From positions 124,001-188,000 of the forward strand of contig NZ_JAJFAW010000003.1 in the NCBI RefSeq assembly GCF_020711255.1: a DNA stretch of 64,000 nucleotides. The letters run 5' to 3'. Position 1 is the stretch's first letter, and the number at the start of each line of letters is the position of its first letter. A program made the translations under genes and the position numbers. Origin of the DNA: Hymenobacter plasmatis (GTDB lineage Bacteria > Bacteroidota > Bacteroidia > Cytophagales > Hymenobacteraceae). Under the pieces are notes generated by a model that worked only from the letters and a program-made list of their open reading frames with translations, had not been told where the DNA came from and did not search any database. Shown in pieces: positions 36,489 through 44,906 of the stretch.

Positions 36489-38993
36489 ATGAAGCTTGTT
36501 GGAGAAAGAAAAGGCCTTAGGGCTGAAGCTGCCGCCTTGGTGCGGTTTTTTAATGCCCGTATCCCTGCGCTGGCGTGGGTGCTGGCCGTGGGGCTGCTAA
36601 GCTTGCCGCTGGGAGCTATGGCCCAAAGCACGGGCAGCGTGGCTGGCAAGCTGCTGGATGCGGCCGACAACCAGCCGCTGCCTTTTGCCAGTGTGGTGCT
36701 GCTGCGGGCGGCAGATTCAAGCTTTGTGGCCGGGGCCCAAACGCTGGAAAGTGGGGCTTTCTCGGTGGATAAGGTGCCGTTTGGCAGCTACGTGCTGCAG
36801 GCCACGGTGGTGGGCTACCGCACCGGGCGCCGGCCGGTGGCGCTGTCGGCCGCGGTGCCCATGCTGGAGCTGGGAGCGCTGCGGCTGCGCGTGGCCGCCA
36901 CCAAGCTGGGCGAAGTGGTGGTGCAGGGCCAGCGCCAGATTGTGAGCGACAACCTCGACAAGAAGGTAATCGACGTGACCAAGGACCTGACCGCCACTGG
37001 CGGCACGGCCTCCGATGTGCTGCAAAACGTGCCGAGCGTGACCGTGGACCAGAACGGCGCCGTGAGCCTGCGCGGCTCGAGCAACGTGAAAATCTTTGTG
37101 GATGGCAAGCCCACCAGCGTGGCGCTGGACCAGCTGCCCGCCAGCAGCATTCAGAACATTGAGGTGGTGACCAACCCCTCGTCGCGCTACGATGCGGAAG
37201 GCACGGCTGGCATCATTAACATTGTACTGAAAAAGGAGCGCGAGGACGGCTGGAACGGCCAGGCAACCGCCACGGCCGGCACCCGTGGCAAGTACAACAC
37301 TTCGCTGAACCTGAACTACCACCAGGGCAAGCTCAACGTGTTTGGGGCCTACGATTTTCGGCAGGACCGGCGCACGGGCTACGGCTCGGTGCGGCAGCGT
37401 GCCACCGCCAACGGCCAAACCACCGTGCTCAGCCAGGACCGGTCGGGCCTGAACACCGGCCTTTCGCACAACGTCCGCCTGGGCCTGGACTACGCCATCA
37501 CCCCGGAGCAAACCCTGACGCTCACGGTGCAGCCGCGCTTCAATACGCAGCGCAACCGCGAAGACATTATTTCGAGCCAGGAGAACATCACCACCAACAT
37601 GCCCATTGCCTTGGGCAATACCAACCGTTACAACACCAATGCCGGCACCGCCCGGCAGGCTGATTTCAGCCTGGACTACCGCCGCCTCTGGCCTGCGCAG
37701 AAGCGCCGCGAGCTGACCGCCAACGTCGTCTATACGCCCGTGCTGAGCCACATTGTGGTAAACTCGGCAGTGGACTACCGCAACGACGTGGCCTGGACTA
37801 CCGGGCACCAAAGCCAAACGTTTGATGACCAGGCGGACCTGGCCTCGGCACAGCTGGACTACGTGATGCCGCTGGGCGAGAAGGGCCGCTACGAGCTGGG
37901 CGCCAAAAGCATTTCGCGCCGCTACGACAGCGACTATCTCTTTACCAGCCAGCCCGCGCAGGTATTCGACCCGTCGAACCGCTACGTCTACCACGAGTAT
38001 ATCCAGGCCGCGTACGGTACCTACGCCAACGTGGCCGGCGCCTTCAGCTATCAGCTGGGCCTGCGCCTGGAGCAAACCAACACCAAGGGCGACCAGTCGA
38101 CGGACGTGCCCAATGCCCACTTCACGCGCAGCTACCTGAACTTGTTTCCGAGTGCCGTGCTGGCCTACGACCTCAGCCAGGACCAGCGCGTGCAGTTGAG
38201 CTATTCCCGCCGCGTGCAACGCCCCAATGCCGACGAGCTCAACCCCTTCACCGACCGCTCGGACCCCCTGAACCTGCGCACCGGCAACGCCACGCTGATG
38301 CCCGAATATGTGCACTCGCTGGAGCTCGGCGACCAGAAGTTCTTCGGGGCGGGTAGCTCCATTAGCGGCACGGCCTTCTACCGCTACGAGCAAAACACCA
38401 TTACCAACATCCGCGACCCGTTTTTTCTGGACCCGGTGAGTAACACCCGTGTTACCAACAACACGCGGCTCAACATCGGCCACGAAATCAGCTACGGCCT
38501 GGAAGCGGTGGGCTCCACGGCCCTCACCAGCATCTGGAAAATCAGCGTCAACACCTCCGCTTTCCGCCGTATCATCCAGGGCTCGGCCCCGACCAATACC
38601 GACATCAACAACAGCAACTTTGTGTACACGGGCCGGCTCAATTCCACGGTGTCGCCCACCAAGCTGCTCGACTTGCAGCTCTCGGCCAACTACCGCTCGC
38701 CGGTGGTCACGGCCCAGGGCAGCCGCCTCACGCAGTTCAGCATGGACTTCGCCGCCAAGCAAAACGTGCTCAAAGAAAAGGGCAGCATTACCCTGCGCGT
38801 GTCGGACCTGCTCAATACCCAGCAGTTCAATTTCAATGCCTACGGCCCGGGCTTCGAGTCCCTGACCCGCAACAAGCGCGAGTCGCGCATCCTGTACCTG
38901 GGCTTCACCTACCGCTTCGGCAACGCCAAGGCCGACAACTCGCGCCCCAAGCGCAAGGACGAACAGCCGGAAGACACCCGCGGCTTCGAGTAG
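36489..38993 (+). CDS. TonB-dependent outer-membrane receptor
   Basis: An 834-residue outer-membrane beta-barrel protein. After the signal peptide (cut near GAMAQ, residue 46) comes a carboxypeptidase-regulatory-like domain (GSVAGKLLDAADNQPLPFASV ...), then the plug with SDVLQNVPSVTVDQNGAVSL and RGSSNVKIFVDGKPTSVALD, then VVTNPSSRYDAEGTAGIINI. The barrel ends in a typical Bacteroidota tail with LYLGFTYRFG. This is the outer-membrane beta-barrel family related to siderophore receptors, without a SusD partner. Standing between MbnP/MbnH-like genes and two metal-binding protein genes, it is a good candidate for copper or copper-chelate uptake. Ligand choice is inferred from context only. Confidence 0.9.
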   Translation: MKLVGERKGLRAEAAALVRFFNARIPALAWVLAVGLLSLPLGAMAQSTGSVAGKLLDAADNQPLPFASVVLLRAADSSFVAGAQTLESGAFSVDKVPFGSYVLQATVVGYRTGRRPVALSAAVPMLELGALRLRVAATKLGEVVVQGQRQIVSDNLDKKVIDVTKDLTATGGTASDVLQNVPSVTVDQNGAVSLRGSSNVKIFVDGKPTSVALDQLPASSIQNIEVVTNPSSRYDAEGTAGIINIVLKKEREDGWNGQATATAGTRGKYNTSLNLNYHQGKLNVFGAYDFRQDRRTGYGSVRQRATANGQTTVLSQDRSGLNTGLSHNVRLGLDYAITPEQTLTLTVQPRFNTQRNREDIISSQENITTNMPIALGNTNRYNTNAGTARQADFSLDYRRLWPAQKRRELTANVVYTPVLSHIVVNSAVDYRNDVAWTTGHQSQTFDDQADLASAQLDYVMPLGEKGRYELGAKSISRRYDSDYLFTSQPAQVFDPSNRYVYHEYIQAAYGTYANVAGAFSYQLGLRLEQTNTKGDQSTDVPNAHFTRSYLNLFPSAVLAYDLSQDQRVQLSYSRRVQRPNADELNPFTDRSDPLNLRTGNATLMPEYVHSLELGDQKFFGAGSSISGTAFYRYEQNTITNIRDPFFLDPVSNTRVTNNTRLNIGHEISYGLEAVGSTALTSIWKISVNTSAFRRIIQGSAPTNTDINNSNFVYTGRLNSTVSPTKLLDLQLSANYRSPVVTAQGSRLTQFSMDFAAKQNVLKEKGSITLRVSDLLNTQQFNFNAYGPGFESLTRNKRESRILYLGFTYRFGNAKADNSRPKRKDEQPEDTRGFE

Positions 38994-39096
38994 CCGGGGC
39001 CCCAGCGGCCGGAACGTTGTGCCTTAAATTTGCTGTTCGACGCTTCGCCCCGCAGCCCCGCTTTGGAGGCTGCAAGCCAGCCCAATTTCCCCAACC

Positions 39097-39333
39097 ATGT
39101 CGCTTACTTTTCGCTCCGTTCTTTTCCACGCCTTATTGATGAGCGCCCTCATGGCCAGCAGCTGTGAGCAGCAGAAGCCCGCCGCTACCGCCGCACCCGC
39201 GGCTCCTGCCAAGTCCGCTGCCACACCTGCCGTGGAGGCCCGCTACGAGTGCCCCATGGGCTGCGCCGGCAGCCAAAGCACCAAGCCCGGCAAGTGCCCC
39301 ACCTGCGAAATGGAACTGGTTAAAAAGTCTTAA
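39097..39333 (+). CDS. Lipoprotein with heavy-metal-binding domain (HMBD)
   Basis: A 78-residue lipoprotein: signal SVLFHALLMSALMASSC (Cys at about residue 23), an Ala/Pro-rich linker, then YECPMGCAGSQSTKPGKCPTCEMELV. This matches the heavy-metal-binding domain found at the start of CusB-like copper efflux adaptors and as a stand-alone domain (consensus YTCPMHP...PGKCPKCGMxL). It has CPM, GKCP and CEM with Met and Cys ligands. It would bind copper or another soft metal in the periplasm. It follows the TonB-dependent receptor by 103 bases. Confidence 0.9.
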   Translation: MSLTFRSVLFHALLMSALMASSCEQQKPAATAAPAAPAKSAATPAVEARYECPMGCAGSQSTKPGKCPTCEMELVKKS

Positions 39334-39513
39334 TCACCTGCCCGCGGCTTGATTGGCAGCGGCAGAATTATGCTGATTTGCGGTGAGATTCTGTGCAATT
39401 GAATCGCCCTATCGCGGGTATTTTTGCACTGCCATTACCCGAAACGCGTTTAGAATTGGGCTAATTCGGCCTCGAATTTCCTCGGGCGCAATTCCATTAC
39501 AAGCCTCCTTATT

Positions 39514-39726
39514 ATGTCAACTCTTCGATTTAAAACCACCATCAACTGCAACAACTGCATTCGTGCGGTGACTCCTGCCCTGAACCAGGAGGTAGGCGCA
39601 AATAACTGGCAGGTTGATACGGCCAGCCCAGATAAAATTCTCACCATCAGCGCTGCGCAGGTCTCGGCCAGCCAGGTGATAACCGCCGTGCAGGAAGCGG
39701 GATTTGAGATTCAGCCCCTGAATTAG
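39514..39726 (+). CDS. Heavy-metal-associated (HMA) domain protein
   Basis: A 70-residue CopZ-size protein with a ferredoxin-like fold. The metal site is INCNNCIRAV, a CxxC between strand 1 and helix 1, though the usual Met before the first Cys (MxCxxC) is replaced by Ile-Asn. Strand 2 and helix 2 (KILTISAAQVSASQVITAVQEAGFEI) follow family spacing. It would carry copper in the cytoplasm. It is separated from the HMBD gene by 180 bases. Confidence 0.88.
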   Translation: MSTLRFKTTINCNNCIRAVTPALNQEVGANNWQVDTASPDKILTISAAQVSASQVITAVQEAGFEIQPLN

Positions 39727-39735
39727 CAGCCGGCC

Positions 39736-39795
39736 TTTGCCGCCAACAAAAAGAGGCCATTCCGCACGGAATGGCCTCTTTTTGTTGGCGGCAAA
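39736..39795. terminator. Bidirectional terminator between HMA and GH53 genes
   Basis: A 29-bp perfect inverted repeat with outer TTTGCCGCCAAC and inner AAAAAGAGGCCATTCCG, its partner ending CTCTTTTTGTTGGCGGCAAA, has a tiny loop. The poly-T parts lie inside the arms on each strand. Confidence 0.92.
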
Positions 39796-39819
39796 CGGAA
39801 TTTGGTAGTTCTGCGGTCT

Positions 39820-42342
39820 TTACTCAACCACCAGCTTTTTGCTGGTGATTTTCGTCCCGATTTGCAGTCTCACTAGGTAGGAGCCTGTGGGAAGGGTGCC
39901 GAGGGTAAACTGCTGCTTGCCCGTCTGCAGCGCACTAACCAAGGAGCGTACGCGCTGGCCCAGGGCATTGTATACGGCCAGCGATACCAGTTGCGGGCCA
40001 GATGGCACCGTGTAGGCAATAGAAGCGGTGGCTTGGGCTGGGTTGGGATACACCTGGAAGTCGAGGCCGGTGGCACTGGCGGTGCGGCTGGCTAGCACAG
40101 CCCCACCCAGCTCGTAGGTGATGAACTGGTTGCCCGGAATGGCAGTGAAGTCGGGGTTGGCGCCCAGCGCAGCGGTGCGGCCCGGAATCTGGGGCAGTAC
40201 GTCGGTATAAAACGTGCCGTCCGAATCGGTGAAAGCGGCAAATATCTCAACCTGGCTGCCCACCGTTACGGGCGAGGCCGTGGTGCCCAGGGTGGACAAA
40301 GGAATTTCGATTTCCAGCCCCGAATTGGCGGTGTTGGCCGTGAGGTTGGGCGTGTTGAAGTAAGCCAACTTACTGCCGGCCAGGTCCAGCGTGGCGGGGA
40401 CCGTGACGAGGCCGCCGGCTTTGGTACCGGCTCCGAGGTAGGTGTCGTTGCCTGGCGCGACGGCAGTGCCCGTCACGTACGACACCCGGCTGAAATACAC
40501 GTCATTGGCTGTGGCAGTAGTAGAGCCGATGGACGCGCGAAAACCGTAATCGGCCTGCATGTCGAGCGTCGGCTTGTGTTTGAGGGGCGAGGGGCCGTCG
40601 CTGCCTCCGCTGAGCTGCACCCGGGCCGGGGCACCGGTGCGGCCCGGCGTGTTGAGGTACAGCACGAGGGCGCGGTAGGCGCCCGCGGCCGATTCGGCCG
40701 AGCCCACCAGCATCAGGTTCAGGGTGGTGGCGGTGTAGCCCACGTACAAGGCCTTCAGGCCCCGGTCGGCTTCGAGGTGGTTGCCGGCGTAGGTGGCGGC
40801 CAGCTGGTACTTGCCTGGGCCAGTACCGATTTCGGTAGCAGAAACCTGCCCATCCACAGTAAATTGAGCTGCCGGAGCCGGCACCGACGAATCCACAAAC
40901 TCCACGTCGTCGAGGCTCACCGACTCCCCGGCGTGGGCGTCGGAGCGCAGCCCAATTTCGCACTGCCCGTTGCTGACCGTGATGCCGCTTACCTGCACCA
41001 ACGTCCAGTTGGCCGCCGCCGGAATGGTAGTGGCTACCTCGGCCCCGCCGAAACCATTGGCGTAGAGCTGGCAGGTGGTTTGGCCGCCGCTGCTCTTGGC
41101 CCAGGCGCGCAGGGTGTAGGTACCATTGGGCACCGAAGTGAGCAGCTGATAGGTGCGAACCTGATAGGCCGTCGCTTTCTGGTGGGTGAGCTGGTAGGCG
41201 CCGGTGTAGCCGGGGGCCTGCGTGACGTCGGCATCGGCGTCGCCCGTAGTCGAGGCCGTTGTCCAGCCCAAGGGAGCCTGCACGGGGCCCGTGTATTCGA
41301 AGCCGGGGTTGTAGACCAGGACGCGGGCGGGCGGCGTGTTCAGGAAGGCCGCGAGGGCGGCGGTGGGCTGCCCGTTGGTGTTCCAGGTGCCCAGGCCGTA
41401 TCCCATCCAGTTGTAGGCCTGTGGTTCCCAGTACAGTACACCCAGGCCTTTGCCGCCGGGCACGGCCCGTACTTTGGCCATCAGGTCGAGCAGCATTTGC
41501 TGGGTGGGAATGGGTGCATCGGCCGGCATGCCGGTTTCAACCACCATCACCTCTTTGCCGGGGTAGCGCGTCACCATGTCGTTCATGTTGGTCTGGCACT
41601 GCGCCGTGAGGGTAGGCCAGTTGGCAGCCGTGGGGTAGAGCGACATCCCGATGACGTCAAACCGGGCGCCGTTGGCCACCAATCCATCAAACAGGTACCG
41701 GAACAGGCCGTTGTTGAAGCCGTTGGAGACGTGCACAATTACTTTGGAGGTGGGATTTACAGCCTTCACGGCGGCATAGCCCCGGTCCACGAGCTGGGCG
41801 AAGTTGGCCATGTTGGTAGAGGCCCGCCCCTCGGGCCAGAGCATGCCGTCGTTGGTCTCGTTGCCTACCTGCACCCACTCCGGCACGATGTTGTTTTGCT
41901 TTAGCGTGTTGAGCACGTCATACGTGTGGTCGTACACGGCGGTCAGCAGCTGCGGGAAGGTGTAGGCACTCCAGGCGGCGGGTTTGGTTTGCTTGCCTGG
42001 GTCGGCCCAGGAGTCGCTGTAGTGGAAGTCTATCATAATCCGGAAGCCCAGATTGTGGGCCCGAATGGCTTTGGCAACGACGTCGTTTTTGCCATTCCAG
42101 CCGCCGGCCGGGTTCACCCACACCCGCAGCCGAATGGTGTTCATGTCATGGTCGTGCAGCAGCTGAAACAGGTCTTGCGGCACCCCCGCTTCGTTGTAGA
42201 ACCGGTAGTTGGCCTGCTCCATTTCGGTCACCCAGCTCACGTCGGCCCCTTTGGCGAAAGGGGCGGCCGTCTGGGCCGCGGCGCGGTTGGCGAGCCCCAG
42301 CAGCACACCGATGGTCAGGAGCAATGGTAAAATTCTTTTCAT
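39820..42342 (-). CDS. Secreted GH53 endo-beta-1,4-galactanase with T9SS tail
   Basis: An 840-residue exported enzyme. Signal peptide to about residue 24 (NRAAAQ). The GH53 TIM barrel (about residues 28-350) starts FAKGADVSWVTEMEQANYRF and has NTIRLRVWVNP, the acid/base Glu in VQVGNETNDGMLWP and the nucleophile Glu in VMVVETGMP. Next comes a carbohydrate-binding beta-sandwich (about 360-490, NPGFEYTGPVQAPLGW ... VSLDDVEFVD), a second domain (about 495-735) and a C-terminal sorting domain (FQVYPNPAQATASIAYTVP ... GSYLVRLQIG) of type IX secretion. The enzyme would cut beta-1,4-galactan of type I arabinogalactan or pectin outside the cell. It lies upstream of GH2 and GH5-like genes on the same strand. 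Confidence 0.92.
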   Translation of the reverse strand: MKRILPLLLTIGVLLGLANRAAAQTAAPFAKGADVSWVTEMEQANYRFYNEAGVPQDLFQLLHDHDMNTIRLRVWVNPAGGWNGKNDVVAKAIRAHNLGFRIMIDFHYSDSWADPGKQTKPAAWSAYTFPQLLTAVYDHTYDVLNTLKQNNIVPEWVQVGNETNDGMLWPEGRASTNMANFAQLVDRGYAAVKAVNPTSKVIVHVSNGFNNGLFRYLFDGLVANGARFDVIGMSLYPTAANWPTLTAQCQTNMNDMVTRYPGKEVMVVETGMPADAPIPTQQMLLDLMAKVRAVPGGKGLGVLYWEPQAYNWMGYGLGTWNTNGQPTAALAAFLNTPPARVLVYNPGFEYTGPVQAPLGWTTASTTGDADADVTQAPGYTGAYQLTHQKATAYQVRTYQLLTSVPNGTYTLRAWAKSSGGQTTCQLYANGFGGAEVATTIPAAANWTLVQVSGITVSNGQCEIGLRSDAHAGESVSLDDVEFVDSSVPAPAAQFTVDGQVSATEIGTGPGKYQLAATYAGNHLEADRGLKALYVGYTATTLNLMLVGSAESAAGAYRALVLYLNTPGRTGAPARVQLSGGSDGPSPLKHKPTLDMQADYGFRASIGSTTATANDVYFSRVSYVTGTAVAPGNDTYLGAGTKAGGLVTVPATLDLAGSKLAYFNTPNLTANTANSGLEIEIPLSTLGTTASPVTVGSQVEIFAAFTDSDGTFYTDVLPQIPGRTAALGANPDFTAIPGNQFITYELGGAVLASRTASATGLDFQVYPNPAQATASIAYTVPSGPQLVSLAVYNALGQRVRSLVSALQTGKQQFTLGTLPTGSYLVRLQIGTKITSKKLVVE

Positions 42343-42379
42343 AAAGTCAAAAGCTTAGAATGTTTGAGTCAGAATGGAG

Positions 42380-44797
42380 CTACTTAACGGTAAGCTTGAG
42401 CGAGGCGCTGGGCAAGCCGTCGGCGGTGGCGGTGAGCTGCACCGGGCCGCTGCCCAGGCCGGTTTTCAGCAGCACGGTGGCTATGCCGGCTTCGGCCCGC
42501 ACGGGGTTGTCGCCCACCAGCTCGGCATTGCCTTGCGCGGCGAAGCGGATGGCGGCGGTGGCCTCGGGCAGCACCGTGCCGTTGGCATCAACCACGGCGG
42601 CGTACACGAATACCACGTCCTGCGGGCCGGCGTCGCGGCCGCTGCGGTCGTAGCTGAGCTGCAGGTGGTGGGCCGCGCCGGGCGTGCGCCTCTCGGCGGT
42701 GGCGGCGGGCTTGCCGTTGCGGTAGGCCACGGCCCGCAGTGTGCCCGGCGCAAACGCCGGCACCTTGAAGGTGAACGGCGCGTGGGCCAGCCGGTCCGCG
42801 AAGGCAGTGGCGTCGGGCCGCTGGCGGGCCACAGTTTTGCCGTTGAGCTGCAGCTCTACTTCGTCGCAGTTGCTGTACACCACTACCTGGGTGGCCGAGG
42901 TGGGCTGCCAGTAGCTGGCGATGTAGGCCATGGGCTTGCCGAAGCCGTTTCGGTCGGCCACGGGTCCGTACTGGCTCTGGTAGAAGTAGTAGGCGAACTT
43001 GGGCAGCCGGAAAATGTCGCCCACGCCCGACGACTCAATATCCGGCGCGTAGCCGCGCTTGTAGTCAAACATCAGCCAGTTGGCGTCGCCCACGGCCGGG
43101 CCGCGGAAGTTGTCGTTGTGCGCTTCCTGGAAGTTGAGCGCCTGCTGGGCCAGCGCCCGCTCGCCCTGCCCGCGCAGCTGCCGCGAGGTGCGCTCCGATT
43201 CCTTCAGGCCCGAGAAGGCGGTTTGGTTGAAGCCGGCGTTGTGGGCGTAGTATTCCCAGTCGCCATACTCGCACAGAAACAGGGGCTTGTCCTTGGCGTA
43301 CTTGTTGAAATAATCGGGCGCCTTGAGGTGCTGGCGGGCCGGAATGAAGACGTCGTAGGCGTAGTCGAGCCAGCCGCAGGTGTACACGTTTTCAGAGAAG
43401 GGCAGCTCCTCGTGCACGGCGCGGTGAGCGGCGTCCATGAAAGGCTTGGGCATGTCGGTTTCGTTCAGGGCCGCCTCCCACAGCACAATGCTGGGGTGGT
43501 TGCGGTCGCGCCGCACCATGTCGCGGATGTTCTGCATGCTGTTTTTGGCAAACTCCTCGTTGCCGAAAAACTGCCAGCCCGGCGTTGAGTCCATCACTAG
43601 AATACCCAGCTCGTCGCAGGCCTGCAGGAACGCCGGCGAGGGCGGGTAGTGCGAGCAGCGCACGAAGTTGAAACCGGCGTCCTTGATTTTCCAGGCGTCG
43701 CGGTACTGCGCGTTATCCGAAATGGCGTAGCCGAGGTAAGGGTACTCCTGGTGGCGGTTGGTGCCGCGCAGGCGCAGCGGTTGGCCGTTGAGGGTGAAAG
43801 CCTTGGCCACGAACTTGATGCTGCGCACGCCGGTGGTGGTTTGCTGGCGGTCGATGACTTTGCCGTCGCGTAGCACTTCCACCACCACGCGGTAGAGGTA
43901 GGGCTGCTCCGGCGACCACAGCTGCGGCTGGGCAATGGTGAGCTGCTGCTTTACCTGCCCGAAAGCGGCAGGGGCCAGGCTGATGGCCTCGCTCAGGCCC
44001 CGGGCCACTTCCTTACCCTTTTCGTTGAACAGCACCGTGCGCACCTGGGCGTTCTGAGCCTCAGACGTGTTGTTTTGCACCTCGGTTTGCACATGCAGCG
44101 TGGCGCTCTCGGAACTGATGTTTTCGTAGTGCAACAGCAGGCCGCCGCCCGCCGCGTGGCCCGCCTGCACAGCATCGGAAATGTACAGCGGGTTGCACAG
44201 ACTCAATTTGACGGTCCGGTACAGGCCGCCGTAGAAATTGAAGTCGAGGCCCTTCAGGGGCTTGCCGGGTGGTACCACCGGGTTGTCGCGGTTGTCGAGG
44301 CGCACCACCAGGCAATTTTCCTCGCCGTATTTCGCCTGTTTGGAAATGTCGACGGTGAAGGGCAGGTAGCCGCCCACGTGCCGCTGCAGGCGCTGGCCGT
44401 TCAGGTACACATCGGCCGTGTGCATGGCCGCGCCAAACTCCACGGTTACCCGCGGGTACGGCCCATCCGAGGGCACGCGGAAAAACTTGCGGTAGAAGCT
44501 CACGCCCTGCCACTGCTGCTGGTCGGTTACTACCGGCTCAATCCGCAGCGTGTGCGGCAGCGAAACCGTGGCCCACTGACCCGGCCCGCCGGTTTTGGCA
44601 AAGAGCGCAGCCGTAACGGTCGTGTCGACATCCTTAACAAACTGCCAGTCCTGGTTGAAATTGGTAATAACCGCCGGAACCTTGGTTCTGTGCCCCGACG
44701 TGCCGGGTTGGCCGGCGCATTGGCTCAGAGACGCCAGTAGAAAAATACCGCCACATGAGCGTAGCACAGCAGTAGATAGCTGGGAGGAAACAGGCAT
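42380..44797 (-). CDS. GH2-family beta-galactosidase, lipoprotein
   Basis: An 805-residue lipoprotein (signal GGIFLLASLSQC). The N-terminal jelly-roll (PHTLRIEPVVTDQQQWQGVS ... NGQRLQRHVGGYLPFTVDIS) and immunoglobulin-like domain are followed by a TIM barrel with LRGTNRHQEYPYLGYAIS. The acid/base region HPSIVLWEAALNET differs slightly from the usual WxxxNE, with ALNET keeping the Asn-Glu pair. The nucleophile Glu is in FLCEYGDWE. C-terminal Ig-like domains follow. It probably removes galactose from galacto-oligosaccharides made by the upstream GH53. Activity on beta-galactosides is likely but could also be another GH2 specificity. Confidence 0.85.
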   Translation of the reverse strand: MPVSSQLSTAVLRSCGGIFLLASLSQCAGQPGTSGHRTKVPAVITNFNQDWQFVKDVDTTVTAALFAKTGGPGQWATVSLPHTLRIEPVVTDQQQWQGVSFYRKFFRVPSDGPYPRVTVEFGAAMHTADVYLNGQRLQRHVGGYLPFTVDISKQAKYGEENCLVVRLDNRDNPVVPPGKPLKGLDFNFYGGLYRTVKLSLCNPLYISDAVQAGHAAGGGLLLHYENISSESATLHVQTEVQNNTSEAQNAQVRTVLFNEKGKEVARGLSEAISLAPAAFGQVKQQLTIAQPQLWSPEQPYLYRVVVEVLRDGKVIDRQQTTTGVRSIKFVAKAFTLNGQPLRLRGTNRHQEYPYLGYAISDNAQYRDAWKIKDAGFNFVRCSHYPPSPAFLQACDELGILVMDSTPGWQFFGNEEFAKNSMQNIRDMVRRDRNHPSIVLWEAALNETDMPKPFMDAAHRAVHEELPFSENVYTCGWLDYAYDVFIPARQHLKAPDYFNKYAKDKPLFLCEYGDWEYYAHNAGFNQTAFSGLKESERTSRQLRGQGERALAQQALNFQEAHNDNFRGPAVGDANWLMFDYKRGYAPDIESSGVGDIFRLPKFAYYFYQSQYGPVADRNGFGKPMAYIASYWQPTSATQVVVYSNCDEVELQLNGKTVARQRPDATAFADRLAHAPFTFKVPAFAPGTLRAVAYRNGKPAATAERRTPGAAHHLQLSYDRSGRDAGPQDVVFVYAAVVDANGTVLPEATAAIRFAAQGNAELVGDNPVRAEAGIATVLLKTGLGSGPVQLTATADGLPSASLKLTVK

Positions 44798-44846
44798 ACT
44801 TAATGGTGATGCTCAGAAAAACAGCTGAGCGGTTGTTACTAAAAGT

Positions 44847-44880
44847 GCAGTAGAGACGCACAGGGCCGCGTCTCTACTGC
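44847..44880. repeat. GAGACGC palindrome between GH2 and GH5-like genes
   Basis: A 13-bp inverted repeat (GCAGTAGAGACGC with GCGTCTCTACTGC) has an 8-base centre. It is related to the hairpin pair at 62660-62742. It could form a hairpin in the polycistronic transcript. Confidence 0.75.
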
Positions 44881-44906
44881 TAGATTATTGAGCTGGGCGA
44901 ATAAGC

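Noticed and set aside
36717..38762. A 681-codon minus-strand frame opposite the TonB-dependent receptor
   Set aside because: Antisense shadow without domain motifs; the receptor on the other strand has plug and barrel motifs.
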